A stretch of DNA of 64,000 nt from Terriglobia bacterium (GTDB lineage: Bacteria; Acidobacteriota; Terriglobia; Bryobacterales; UBA6623). Below the pieces are notes generated by a model. The model was not told where the DNA came from. It ran no database searches and was given only the letters and a program-made list of their open reading frames with translations. The stretch covers positions 124,001-188,000 of the forward strand of contig VXRL01000016.1 of assembly GCA_009838515.1 (NCBI GenBank), in the 5' to 3' direction. Positions 18,196-27,197 of this stretch are shown here, in pieces. Position numbers and translations under genes: made by a program. How positions within the stretch are numbered: position 1 is the first letter of the stretch; every line of letters starts with the position of its first letter.

Positions 18196-19092
18196 TCAGA
18201 GATTGGAGAGGAAGTCCCTCAGAGCGGCGAGGAGCGCTGCCTTCTCCTCCCGTCGGACGTTGTGTCCGGCACCGTCGATATGCACGATCCTGCCGCTCTT
18301 CAACACCGCGGCGACCGCGTCGTTCTTCTTGCGGGTTTCGTCGTCGGCGTCCGCCTTGAGGATCAACGTCGGAACCCCGATCTTCGCGAACAGCTCGGTC
18401 ATCGGCGGCCTCTCCGCAAACGTGCGGTATCGATAGGCGTTGCTTGGATGGTGCAGCCGCTTCGAGGGCGCCCAGATGCGGCACTCCTCAAGTCCCCACT
18501 TGGGTGACGACTCGACGCATCCTTTGACGAGATCGTCGTAGCTTGTTTGGTTGCGCGCCAATATGCGTGCGTGCGCTCCCTCCACGTTCATCGTGCCGCG
18601 TCCAGTGCGAGGCTGGCGAGGCAGCAACCCGGGGTCCTCGAGCACGATCGCACGCGCCATGTCGGGGTATTTCGCCGCGAACCAAGCGGCCGAAGAGGCG
18701 CCCATCGAATGGCCCATCACGATCGGCCTGTCGAGCTTGAGTTCGCGAATCAGCGCCGCGACATCTTCGGCTAGCACATCGGCTGGGTCCGATGCCTTTG
18801 CGGGATCGGACCAGCCGTGCCCGCGCGCGTCGGGCAGAACCACGTCGTAATCAGAGGTCAGCTCCTTCGCGAGGCTCGTCCAGCATAATCCGTCGTCCGA
18901 TGATCCATGCAACATGACGAGCACCGGCTTCTCGCCCCCGGTTCGCCAGTAATGGATTCGGATTCCGTTGGCCATCACGAAACTGTCCGTCCAGCCCGCC
19001 GGAGGCGCGGGAGGCTGCCCCCCGAGCGCAGCCATGCTGGCGGCCATTGCCACCAGCGGCAGGACAAGCGTTCGTCTCGCTATGTTTCGCAT
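18196..19092 (-). CDS. Exported alpha/beta-hydrolase
   Basis: A 298 aa protein with an N-terminal signal (MRNIARRTLVLPLVAMAASMAALG) and an alpha/beta-hydrolase fold. VLVMLHGSSDD gives the oxyanion-hole HG, VMGHSMGAS the nucleophile elbow Ser, LILKADADDE the acidic residue region and DGAGHNVRRE the catalytic His. The closest general class is epoxide hydrolase/haloperoxidase-like esterases; the substrate cannot be told. It is convergent with the preceding exported protein gene, 16 bp apart. Confidence 0.8.
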   Translation of the reverse strand: MRNIARRTLVLPLVAMAASMAALGGQPPAPPAGWTDSFVMANGIRIHYWRTGGEKPVLVMLHGSSDDGLCWTSLAKELTSDYDVVLPDARGHGWSDPAKASDPADVLAEDVAALIRELKLDRPIVMGHSMGASSAAWFAAKYPDMARAIVLEDPGLLPRQPRTGRGTMNVEGAHARILARNQTSYDDLVKGCVESSPKWGLEECRIWAPSKRLHHPSNAYRYRTFAERPPMTELFAKIGVPTLILKADADDETRKKNDAVAAVLKSGRIVHIDGAGHNVRREEKAALLAALRDFLSNL

Positions 19093-19224
19093 GGCAGTTC
19101 GCCTGGTTCGCGTCGTAGTCTAGCACTCGATGGCAGAGGGCGTTAGGTCAAAAGGGTAGGGAGTTCACATCCTCAGTTTGCATTGGTTTCGCGGCAATCA
19201 CAGGCAGTGACGGCGACGAATCGT

Positions 19225-19510
19225 GGCTGGGGAATCCGCGGGCATCTTCTCTAACTTGGAGCGGTAGCCCGCGCTCTGTCAATTTCCGCAACAGCACTAG
19301 CCCTGCTACTGATTTCGGCTTGCAACCCCTCTGGAGACACAGGGCCTGAGGGAGCAGCACCTGCGGCGTCGCCGCGCCAATCGTTCCAAGACGATAACGG
19401 CCACACAGTGGCTGTGCTGGCTGGCAGCACGCTCTACCTCAGTGCGATCTCGCCGACCGATCCGAATTCCCCGATAGCCGACCAGACACACTCGGCAATG
19501 CCACGGCTCG
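19225..19510 (+). pseudogene. Broken 5' copy of the triple-RidA lipoprotein gene (direct repeat)
   Basis: This 286 bp segment matches 20549-20834 at constant offset 1324 with scattered substitutions. It covers the upstream region, the lipoprotein signal and about 80 codons of the RidA lipoprotein gene. The GTG start of the intact copy is GTA here, and after CGGCTCG the sequence diverges completely, so the product would be truncated. The copy still encodes ISATALALLLIS and DDNGHT, so the duplication is fairly old but not ancient. Confidence 0.8.
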
Positions 19511-19699
19511 CTAGGACAATAATTTCATCGCCAATTCAGCCAATGCAAGATGCTCATCTTCAATCCGAGCGACGGCAGGCCGCTCGGACGTTTGTCGACG
19601 GGCCTCGCAAGAGGCGCGCTCAGCCAACAGCGAACCGACTGCGCTCCTCAGCTGTTGTGTGTTGCGACGATCCGGCGGCCAACACGGAAGCGGCAGGTC
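19511..19699. other. Unassigned segment between the RidA fragment and higA
   Basis: No clear gene. On the minus strand a short open stretch includes LLAERASCEARRQ and EDEHLALAELAMKLLS, which looks more protein-like than random sequence and could be a fragment of a mobile-element gene, but it has no start and cannot be assigned. Confidence 0.3.
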
Positions 19700-20089
19700 T
19701 CAACTCACCGAGCCCTTAAGCTGCCTCGCGTCATCGGCAACCTTGATCAACGACTCCGCTGGAATGCCGAGTCCTTGATGCAATCGCCTGATCATTTTGA
19801 GGCTCAGTGGCCGCCGGCGATTCAATACCTCATATACCCGGTTCCGACTGCCGAAATACTCGACCAGATCTTTCGGCGCAAGCCCGTTCTGCTCCATGTG
19901 GTAGCGGATGGCGTCCACCGGGTCGGGCAGGTCGATAGGGTAGTTCCGCGCTTCCCAAGCCTCGACGAGTGTTACCAAGACGTCCAAGCGGTCGCCTGCG
20001 GGCGTGCCTTGCTTTGCCGTCATCAGGCCCTCGATTTCCTTGATTGTACGGCGGTAGTCTTCTTTGGTCTTGATCGGTACGATTTCCAT
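19700..20089 (-). CDS. higA: HigA-type antitoxin with helix-turn-helix
   Basis: A 129 aa protein starting at the ATG at 20089 (MEIVPIKTKEDYRRT), 10 bp after the toxin stop. The N-terminal half is the helical toxin-binding region (EIEGLMTAKQGTPAGDRLDVL); the C-terminal half is an XRE-type helix-turn-helix (IRYHMEQNGLAPKDLVEYFG, SRNRVYEVLNRRRPLSLKMI). Toxin-first order is characteristic of higBA. The protein should neutralise HigB and repress the operon at the palindrome in front of higB. Confidence 0.86.
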   Translation of the reverse strand: MEIVPIKTKEDYRRTIKEIEGLMTAKQGTPAGDRLDVLVTLVEAWEARNYPIDLPDPVDAIRYHMEQNGLAPKDLVEYFGSRNRVYEVLNRRRPLSLKMIRRLHQGLGIPAESLIKVADDARQLKGSVS

Positions 20090-20099
20090 GGCTCGGCCC

Positions 20100-20402
20100 T
20101 CAAATCGATTGCGCATCAATGGCGTCGTACATTCGGTGTGTCCGGATGAATCGAATGTAGACGACCCGGTAGGGGTAGTTGATCCATACCACGATGCGAT
20201 ACTTGTTCCCCGCGATGTTGAACACCGCTCTTCCGCCTTTCAGGATGCTGACACTTCGAGCATCCAGCTTGACATCCGCCGGACTCGCCCAATCCGCAGC
20301 TTTGACCTGCCTATACCAAGCCATGACCGGCTCGCGGGCAGCGGCGTGAGCCGGTGTGGCGTCAAGGAAGGCCTTTAGCGTGGAAAGGGCAATAACCCGC
20401 AT
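20100..20402 (-). CDS. higB: HigB-type mRNA interferase toxin
   Basis: A 100 aa protein from the ATG at 20402 (MRVIALSTLKAFLDATP); an ATG 8 codons upstream is less likely because it would overlap the -10 region. AREPVMAWYRQVKAADW, VFNIAGNKYRIVVWINY and RVVYIRFIRTHRMYDAID match the HigB family closely. It is expected to cleave mRNA on the ribosome. The module sits between two direct copies of the 5' end of a RidA lipoprotein gene. Confidence 0.88.
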   Translation of the reverse strand: MRVIALSTLKAFLDATPAHAAAREPVMAWYRQVKAADWASPADVKLDARSVSILKGGRAVFNIAGNKYRIVVWINYPYRVVYIRFIRTHRMYDAIDAQSI

Positions 20403-20413
20403 GCCATGACACC

Positions 20414-20434
20414 AGTATAGTCCCAAATTGGGAC
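20414..20434 (-). promoter_or_regulatory. higBA promoter and operator palindrome
   Basis: A perfect inverted repeat, GTCCCAA-A-TTGGGAC (plus-strand 20420-20434), lies directly against a minus-strand TATACT -10 box (20414-20419), 11 nt before the higB ATG. A repressor on the palindrome would block RNA polymerase. HigA, with its helix-turn-helix, is the obvious candidate. Confidence 0.7.
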
Positions 20435-20587
20435 CATATGGCGCGGATTCGGTCGAGCCCGCAGCTTACATCGGGCTCCCGTGCATCCCACCACACCTCG
20501 CGTCTAACGACTCAGCGGTGGAGTCCGGGGGATTGCAGCGGCGCCTCCGGCAGGGGAATCTGCGAGCTTCTTTGCTAACTTGGAGCG

Positions 20588-21781
20588 GTGACCCGCGCTC
20601 TAGCAATTTCTGCAACAGCACTAGCCCTGCTACTGATTTCGGGTTGCAGCCCCTCTGGAGACGCAGGACCCGAGGGATCAGCACCTGCGGCGTCGCCGCG
20701 CCAAGCGTACCAAGACGATAACGGCCACACGGCGGCTGTGCTGTCCGACAGCACGCTCTACCTCAGCGCGATCTCGCCGACCGATCCGAATGCCCCTATA
20801 GCCGACCAGACACACTCGGCAATGCAACGGCTCGGCGAAATCCTCGGGATAGCGGGCATTGACTACCCACAGGTCGTCAGTTGCCATGTCCAACTCTCAG
20901 ACATGCAGAACTATGCCGCGATGAACGAGGTATATGGCAGCTACTTCCCGGAGGGTGGCTACCCTGCGAGGACGACCTTGGAATTTCCCGGGCTGCCGGG
21001 CGGAGCGGGTGTGTTGCTAACCTGCATCGCTTACGCAGAAGCCTCCGAGATCGAGGTGATTCGCCCCTCCGAGGACAAGATCCCCGCGGCGATGGGGCCG
21101 TACTCGCCGGCAGTGCGGGCCGGACGCACCGTTTATGTGTCTGGCCAGGGCGGAAGGAACCCGGCCACGGGCGAGTTGGGCGAGACAGCGGACGAGCAAG
21201 CCCGCCAGACTCTGCAGAACATCGGAACCATTCTTGAGGCGGCCGGCCTCTCCTATGACAACACCGTTCTCGCGAGTTCCTACCTGCCCCAGGCATCGGA
21301 CCTAGCCGTCGCAGACAGCGCTTTCGAGTCGATCTTCAGTGTCGGCGGCGCACCCAGCCGAGCCAATGTCGTGCTATCGGCACTGCCGGGCGGCATCGCA
21401 GTGGAAATCACATTTATCGCGGTAGATGACAACTATGTCACTCGCCTGTTCATGCACGATCAGGCTCCCACGGCACTGTCAAGCCCAATCTCGCAAAGCG
21501 GCAACACCGCATACACGTCGGCCATGCCGGGAGCCGGTGCCGATTTCAGGGAGCAGTTCCTGCATGCCTTGGATACCTGTACGGCGGCCCTGCAGCTAGG
21601 CTCGTTGGGACTAGCCAACGTGGTTCGGGTCAACGCCTACATGGGCGACTTGGCGAACCTAGATGAGTTGCGCACCTTGATTGCCGAAGCGTTTCCAGAC
21701 CAAGCCCCAGCACTATCCGCTGTACAGGCCCACCTGGCCGACCCAGCCATTGTCAGCCTAGAGATGATCGCCGTCCAGTAA
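20588..21781 (+). CDS. Lipoprotein with three tandem RidA/YjgF domains
   Basis: A 397 aa protein starting at GTG (GAG-like site TTGGAG upstream), with signal and lipobox LLISGC. Three RidA folds follow: residues about 47-155, 156-280 and 285-397. The conserved Arg that binds the carboxylate of imine intermediates in RidA is present in the first two domains (GYPARTTL, APSRANVV) but not in the third (QAPALSAV). Single-domain RidA is a cytoplasmic enamine/imine deaminase; an exported, fused, membrane-anchored version is unusual and its substrate is unknown. The 5' end is duplicated upstream at 19225-19510, with higBA between. Confidence 0.8.
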   Translation: MTRALAISATALALLLISGCSPSGDAGPEGSAPAASPRQAYQDDNGHTAAVLSDSTLYLSAISPTDPNAPIADQTHSAMQRLGEILGIAGIDYPQVVSCHVQLSDMQNYAAMNEVYGSYFPEGGYPARTTLEFPGLPGGAGVLLTCIAYAEASEIEVIRPSEDKIPAAMGPYSPAVRAGRTVYVSGQGGRNPATGELGETADEQARQTLQNIGTILEAAGLSYDNTVLASSYLPQASDLAVADSAFESIFSVGGAPSRANVVLSALPGGIAVEITFIAVDDNYVTRLFMHDQAPTALSSPISQSGNTAYTSAMPGAGADFREQFLHALDTCTAALQLGSLGLANVVRVNAYMGDLANLDELRTLIAEAFPDQAPALSAVQAHLADPAIVSLEMIAVQ

Positions 21782-21836
21782 CGGCCGGCGTTCCCGCGAT
21801 GTCGTCCCGGCCTGCCCTGTTAGCATAGGCCGTTCG

Positions 21837-22907
21837 ATGCATTCCCGACCCAGCAAGGAAGAGCTGCTTTCCTCGCCGACCAAACCGTTCGCAGTCGACG
21901 ATGCCAACTCGGCGTCCTCTCTGCTTGAGAAGATGGCCGACACCGCATTCCAAGGGCGCCAGCTTGGACAGGCCTTCGCGGCGTGGAAGGCGATGCTGGC
22001 CGATCCGGAATGCACCATCCTGATGGGCCTGTCCGGCGCCATGGTGCCGGCGGGCATGCGTCGGCTCGTGAGGTTCATGATCGAGAACCGCTTGATCGAC
22101 ATCCTGACCTCGACGGGTGCGAACTTCTTTCACGACATCCACGAAACCAAGGGCTTCCACCACTACCAAGGGTCGGCCGACATGGACGACGAGGCGCTTG
22201 GCGAGGCCATGGTGGATCGCATGTACGACGTGCTGGCGGACGAGGTCCGCTTTCGTGAGCACGATCTGTGGATCGGCAGCTTCGCTGCGCGGCTCGACCA
22301 GTCGCGCCCCTACACGACACGCGAGTTTCTCTACCTGCTGGGAAAGGAAGTCGGGCGTGATTGCTCGGAGGACGGCATCGTGACTGCGGCGGCCAAGCAT
22401 GACGTGCCCCTGTTCTGCCCCGCAATCGGCGATAGTTCGATCGGCATCGGTGTCGCCGAGAGCAGGCACCGCGGGGAGAACCGCCTGATGTTCGACATGA
22501 TGGCGGACGTGCTGGAGATCACCAACGCAGTCGCCGACTCCAAGGCGACCGGGGTGATCTACTTCGGCGGCGGAACGCCCAAGAACTACACCCAGCAGTC
22601 CGAGGTTGTCGCCATCCTCATGGACCGGGGCAAGGAGGGCCACCGTTACGGCATTCAGATCGTCACTGATGCACCGCACTGGGGTGGCTTGTCCGGCTGC
22701 ACGCTGGCCGAATCGCAGAGCTGGGGCAAGATCGCCAAGGGCGCGACGATGGTCGACTGCCACTGCGACTCGACCATAGCCATGCCGCTGCTGGTATCGG
22801 CCTTGGCCGAGCAGACCGAGCTGATCAAGAACCGCAGGCCGCCCTCATTCGACATGGGGCGGGTCCTCAAGATCCGCCTGCCGACAGCGGCGCGGGACGG
22901 GCACTAG
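21837..22907 (+). CDS. Deoxyhypusine-synthase-like protein
   Basis: A 356 aa protein of the deoxyhypusine synthase superfamily. LMGLSGAMVPAGMRR, DSSIGIGVAESRH, YFGGGTPKNYTQQ and the ESQSWGKIAKGA segment with the catalytic Lys correspond to the NAD and spermidine sites of eukaryotic deoxyhypusine synthase. Bacteria have no eIF5A, so members in bacteria probably use another amine acceptor, for example putrescine to give homospermidine; that is inference. A TAGCAT box lies 10 nt before the ATG. The stop shares the tetranucleotide CTAG with the stop of the convergent gene. Confidence 0.82.
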   Translation: MHSRPSKEELLSSPTKPFAVDDANSASSLLEKMADTAFQGRQLGQAFAAWKAMLADPECTILMGLSGAMVPAGMRRLVRFMIENRLIDILTSTGANFFHDIHETKGFHHYQGSADMDDEALGEAMVDRMYDVLADEVRFREHDLWIGSFAARLDQSRPYTTREFLYLLGKEVGRDCSEDGIVTAAAKHDVPLFCPAIGDSSIGIGVAESRHRGENRLMFDMMADVLEITNAVADSKATGVIYFGGGTPKNYTQQSEVVAILMDRGKEGHRYGIQIVTDAPHWGGLSGCTLAESQSWGKIAKGATMVDCHCDSTIAMPLLVSALAEQTELIKNRRPPSFDMGRVLKIRLPTAARDGH

Positions 22908-25900
22908 CGCAGCTGGCTTAGGAATTCGACCAAGTCCACCAGTTCGTCGACGCCCACTTGCTCCTGCAGGTCGTCCGGCATGGCAGAGACCGTCGAAGCC
23001 CTGCGCTCGACAATCTCGCCTTGCGAAAACTCCGCCACGATTCCTCCCTCCATGCGCAGCGTCACGGTCTGGTCGGTCTCGCTGACCACGAAGCCCGAGA
23101 CCTCGTCGTTCCGCGCCAGTGACAGATGCACCAAGTCATAGCTGGGGGAGACGCTGGCGCTCGGATCTAGGATCGCCTCGTAAAGTCCTGCCTTTGGCAG
23201 CTTGTCACCGATCTTCGACAGCTCTGGCCCGAAGTCTGTGCCCGCACCGTTGACGATGTGGCAGTCGCTGCAAGTGGCTGCTTCGAACACGGCCGCACCC
23301 TTGACAGGATCTCCCGTCAACACGAGCAAGTCGGTCATCTGCGGCAGAGGCTCGCTGTCCCGGAGCGGCGGAACCGGGAACAGCTCGGCGGCCTGCTCGC
23401 GCAGCCGCACGTGCATGGAACGCGTGAACGCAGCCCCGGCGACTTCGGCCAGCTCGGCCGGGAAGTCCCCGTCTCGCGCCAAATCCACCAAGGCCTGGGC
23501 GCCCTCGCTGGTGCCGGCCAAGGATCTGACCGCCCGGTCGCGTGCCACCGGCGCCAAGCGCTCGTCCAACAGCATGCTCGCCAACAAGGGCACGCTCGCA
23601 GAAGATCTTGTGTTGCCTACCGCCTCGACTGCGGCCGCGGCCAATTCGGGCTGGCTGACGACAAACTCCCGAATCACGTCCTGCGCTCCGGCCACGAGCA
23701 GCGTCTGCGCCGAAGCAACGCCGACGGGATTGTCTCTGTTGCGGGCAGCGACCTCAACCAGCGACGGATAGTGGCCGGACAGCTCGTAGCGCTGCACGAG
23801 CCGCGCGAACTGCGCAGTCCCTCGACCGCGGCCAAGCAGTCCGTCGATTGCCCGGCGGATATCGGGATCCCGGCGCAAGTCGAGTTCGGGCATCCGCAGC
23901 AGCGCTTCAGCCGCAACAAGAAACGGTCGCGGCTTGCCATCGCGGGCGGGCCCGAAGGCCAGCTGGCGCAAGGCTCGCTCCTTGGCGTCGCCATCTGGCT
24001 GGAAATCGAAGGCTCTTAAGAACCGCGCCGCCTCGGCACTTCCGATATCCGGCGATCCGAGAATCGTCGCTAGGTAGCTGGGGGTGATGGAGGCCCGCGA
24101 CCTCCACACGATGTCCCGGCCAGCCGTGGTGTTCCAGTTCGCGCCGACCATCGCCAGCCAAGCGCCCAAGTGCGAATTCCAATTCCCGGCGGCGCCAATC
24201 CCGAGCGCCTCCAAGTACCAGCGGTCGCCGGCCACGTGCTGGCTGGCTAGGCGCGCCCAGAGCTCCGGTGCTGCGCGGGACGTGTTGCCGCGCAGTGCGA
24301 TCGCACACTCCCGCCTTACATGAGCGGACGGGTCGGCCGCGAGCCGATCCAAGATTGGGACTACGTCAATCCCGGCTTGACGGGCGGCACGCAGCCCGAC
24401 GACCCGAATGTCTTCATTGGGGTCGGCGAGCGCTTGGTCGAGGTAGTCCCGTCCGCGCTCCTCGATACGGGCCAGCAGCCACAACGCCCTCGCGCGCTGG
24501 CGGATATCCGCTCCATCGCGCCACAGCCGCGCCAAGGCATCCTCAGCTTCCGGCCCGCCCCGGTCGAGAGCGTGCCAAGCCAGGAATCTCGTGTCGGAAT
24601 TGGGGCTCTGAAGAGCTTCGACAGCCCCGTCTACAGAGGCAACGTCGTGGGTCGGTGGCCGGTACGCATGCGCTCGCGGCGCGATGCGGAAAATGCGTCC
24701 GCGCGTCGAGTCCTGCTGGCGGTTCCAGCCGATCACCGGGTCATACCAGTCGCTGACGAACAGCGACCCGTCGGGAGCTACGGCGACATCTACCGGCCGG
24801 ACCCACTTGTCACGTGCACCCTTGAGCAGGTCTACCATCCGTGCCGCATAACCGGCGCCGCTCTTGGACGCTAGGATGCCGCGCAACACCCCGGGGCCTG
24901 CATCGGTCGCCAGCACTTGGTCCCAGAATTCGCTCGGCAGCAGACGCCCTTCGTAGGCGGCCACTCCGGTGGGGGAGCCGGCACCTGTAATCAGCAGGTC
25001 TGGCACCACGCCGGGATCGTTCTGGTGCCAGTGCCGCTTCGCGATGTCGCCGTGGCGGCCGGTCCGCTCGGCTTGGTTCCCGGCGCCCGTCAGCTCGTCC
25101 CGGTAGCCATAATTGCCGTACTCAAGGATGTAGTTGATCCGGCAGGCGTAGTTGCCGTCGTTGTCGTTGTCGGACTGCCACAGCCCGCCCAGCGAGTCCA
25201 CCGCTACCTCGTAGTTGTTGCGAAAGTTGTGCCCCAGCACCTCGGTCGTCCCGCCGTCAAGATCGGAGCGGAACACCATGCCTCCGTGGTACGGGCTCGC
25301 AACCCCGATCAGGGCATCCGCGAAGTCAGGCCGCGAACTCGCAGTCCTGTCGCGAAGGCTGCGCTCGTAGTTGCGGTCCAAGATCGGATTGCCGGCACTG
25401 TCAATGACCAGTCGCCCATCTTTGTCGTGGATGTGGCGGCCTCCGTTGCCCATGTTCCAGTAGAATTTCCCGTCCGGACCGAACGACAGAGAGTGCGTCG
25501 AGTGGTCGTTCTGGGGAGCGCCGGAATTGGTGAAGAGGTACTCCTTCTTGTCGGGAACGTCATCGCCATCCTCGTCGGTGAAGACCACCACGTTGGGAGC
25601 GGCGGTCACGATTACCTGATTGCCGAGCACTGCGATTCCCAGCGCGGCATCCACGTCCCGGCCTTGGTAGTAGACCTTGGAGGCGTCGGCGACTCCGTCG
25701 CCATCCGTGTCTTCAAGGATCAGGATGCGATCCCCCTCGGGGCGCATGTCGTTCCTGCCGTGCTCGCGGTAGTTGACGACGTCGCAAGCCCAGACCCGGC
25801 CCCGATGATCGACATCAATATTGGTCGGGTTCGACAGGATCGGCTCGGAAGCGAACAGCGTAGCCTCAAGGCCGGGATAGAGATCGAGGCTTGCGACCGC

Positions 25901-26005
25901 CTCGGCGGCGCTGCGGCGATCCGCGCCACCCGAACCGCAGCCGGTGCAAGCGACTGCGAAGAGCACCGCCAAGAGCGCGAGTTGGCGGCAACGACTCCGG
26001 CTCAT
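22904..26005 (-). CDS. PVC-type haem-binding lipoprotein with propeller, HEAT-like repeats and cytochrome c domain
   Basis: A 1033 aa protein starting at the ATG at 26005, which gives the lipoprotein signal LLAVLFAVACTGC. Residues about 30-450 form a sugar-dehydrogenase-like propeller with Ca2+-type loops (DTDGDGVADAS, DEDGDDVPDKK) and repeated WYDPVIGWN-like segments. Residues about 470-890 are helical HEAT-like repeats (HVRRECAIALRG and others). Near residue 910 there is one CSDCH haem c site followed by a C-terminal domain (IVERRASTVSAMP). This architecture is common in Planctomycetes and Acidobacteria as the membrane-bound dehydrogenase/PVC-haem family; substrates are unknown, though sugars are suspected. 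Confidence 0.85.
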   Translation of the reverse strand: MSRSRCRQLALLAVLFAVACTGCGSGGADRRSAAEAVASLDLYPGLEATLFASEPILSNPTNIDVDHRGRVWACDVVNYREHGRNDMRPEGDRILILEDTDGDGVADASKVYYQGRDVDAALGIAVLGNQVIVTAAPNVVVFTDEDGDDVPDKKEYLFTNSGAPQNDHSTHSLSFGPDGKFYWNMGNGGRHIHDKDGRLVIDSAGNPILDRNYERSLRDRTASSRPDFADALIGVASPYHGGMVFRSDLDGGTTEVLGHNFRNNYEVAVDSLGGLWQSDNDNDGNYACRINYILEYGNYGYRDELTGAGNQAERTGRHGDIAKRHWHQNDPGVVPDLLITGAGSPTGVAAYEGRLLPSEFWDQVLATDAGPGVLRGILASKSGAGYAARMVDLLKGARDKWVRPVDVAVAPDGSLFVSDWYDPVIGWNRQQDSTRGRIFRIAPRAHAYRPPTHDVASVDGAVEALQSPNSDTRFLAWHALDRGGPEAEDALARLWRDGADIRQRARALWLLARIEERGRDYLDQALADPNEDIRVVGLRAARQAGIDVVPILDRLAADPSAHVRRECAIALRGNTSRAAPELWARLASQHVAGDRWYLEALGIGAAGNWNSHLGAWLAMVGANWNTTAGRDIVWRSRASITPSYLATILGSPDIGSAEAARFLRAFDFQPDGDAKERALRQLAFGPARDGKPRPFLVAAEALLRMPELDLRRDPDIRRAIDGLLGRGRGTAQFARLVQRYELSGHYPSLVEVAARNRDNPVGVASAQTLLVAGAQDVIREFVVSQPELAAAAVEAVGNTRSSASVPLLASMLLDERLAPVARDRAVRSLAGTSEGAQALVDLARDGDFPAELAEVAGAAFTRSMHVRLREQAAELFPVPPLRDSEPLPQMTDLLVLTGDPVKGAAVFEAATCSDCHIVNGAGTDFGPELSKIGDKLPKAGLYEAILDPSASVSPSYDLVHLSLARNDEVSGFVVSETDQTVTLRMEGGIVAEFSQGEIVERRASTVSAMPDDLQEQVGVDELVDLVEFLSQLR

Positions 26006-26095
26006 GGTCGATTCGCCCAACAGGCCGCGATGGTGATCGCTACCTCGCGGCGGGCACACGAAGAATACCAAAGCTCGCAGGTCAGCCCGCGGATG

Positions 26096-27163
26096 TCAGC
26101 CGAGCCAGGAATCGAGGTGTTCGGCCACGAAGTCGTCGTCGACGAGATGCGGATACGCGGCACTGACCCGGTCGATTTCCGCATTCTGGCCGGGCGAGAG
26201 CCGCTCCGCCTCGTTCAGGCACCAGTTTCCGGCCAGCAGGCCCTGTCTCCGCAGCACCTCATGAATGCCGGCTATGCAACCGGAGAACCGATTGCGAGTG
26301 TCGAACAGCGCGGAATTCGCGTCGGTGACTTGTGCGTTGAGGCGGAGCAATGCTTCAGGGACGCTACAAGGGTCTGCGGCCATGGACTCCCGGCACTGCC
26401 GCCAGTGGTCACAAGCCGCCTTGGTCCACACAGCCCAGTGGCCAAGCAGGCCGCCCACAAACGCGGCGGACGCACCTCCGCTCGCATAGCGGGTCAGCAG
26501 ATCGCCGATGATGTTGTCGTCATTGCCCGTATACAGCGCGATCTCGTCGGCGCGCCCTGAATCGCAGACCGCTCGCAGCACCTCCAGCGTGCAATACCGA
26601 TCAAACGGGGCCACCTTGATGGCCACCAAGCCCTCGATCTCGCACATGTCGCGCCAGAACTCGTACGGGAGCGGCATGCCCCCGACGGCGGGCTGGAGGT
26701 AGAAGCCCATGATCGGGATCACGTCGGCTACGGCACGGGCGTGGGCCAGGAGTTCGGCGTGGCCGGCTGCCCGAAGGTCGCTAAAGCCCAGTAAGCCAAC
26801 GTGGTAGCCGAGGTCTACGGCGAGACCGGCTTCGCGCACAGCTTGCGCGGTCAGGCCGAGGATTCCGGCGATGCGGATCACGCCGCCTTCGTCGTGCTCC
26901 GCTGACTCTCGCGTGGTGTCAGCAGCAAGCTCGAGTACCGGCCGATACAACCCTACCTTCGGCTCGTGGATCGCAAACTGGGTGGTGTGGACGCCGACAG
27001 CCACTCCTCCCGCCCCGGCGGCGAGGTAGTAGCGCGTCAACGCACGCTGGCGGCGCTCGTCCAAGCGGCGCCGGGAGTCCAGTGCCAGCGGATGCGCGGG
27101 AATCACAGCTCCGGCGCGCAGCCGAGAAACCGCCGCATCCTCCGCGCGCGGGAGAGCGGGCAT
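26096..27163 (-). CDS. DHDPS-family protein downstream of the UGSC selenoprotein
   Basis: A 355 aa cytoplasmic TIM-barrel protein distantly related to dihydrodipicolinate synthase. GAVIPAHPLALD, AGAGGVAVGVHTTQF and the Schiff-base region GLVAIKVAPFDRY are visible; YTGNDDNIIGDLL and GGLLGHWAVW lie in the later barrel strands. It starts 34 bp after the selenoprotein stop on the same strand, so the two are probably co-transcribed. It is the third member of the superfamily in the window, each of a different subfamily. The reaction is unknown. Confidence 0.72.
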   Translation of the reverse strand: MPALPRAEDAAVSRLRAGAVIPAHPLALDSRRRLDERRQRALTRYYLAAGAGGVAVGVHTTQFAIHEPKVGLYRPVLELAADTTRESAEHDEGGVIRIAGILGLTAQAVREAGLAVDLGYHVGLLGFSDLRAAGHAELLAHARAVADVIPIMGFYLQPAVGGMPLPYEFWRDMCEIEGLVAIKVAPFDRYCTLEVLRAVCDSGRADEIALYTGNDDNIIGDLLTRYASGGASAAFVGGLLGHWAVWTKAACDHWRQCRESMAADPCSVPEALLRLNAQVTDANSALFDTRNRFSGCIAGIHEVLRRQGLLAGNWCLNEAERLSPGQNAEIDRVSAAYPHLVDDDFVAEHLDSWLG

Positions 27164-27197
27164 AGCCGGATCCGAGTCCCGAAACGTGTCTACGCGG

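Noticed and set aside
24917-26560. A 547 aa frame antisense to the PVC-type haem protein and the DHDPS-family gene
   Set aside because: It spans two real genes and their gap, and its composition (V/A/R rich repeats) reflects GC-rich third positions of the real genes.
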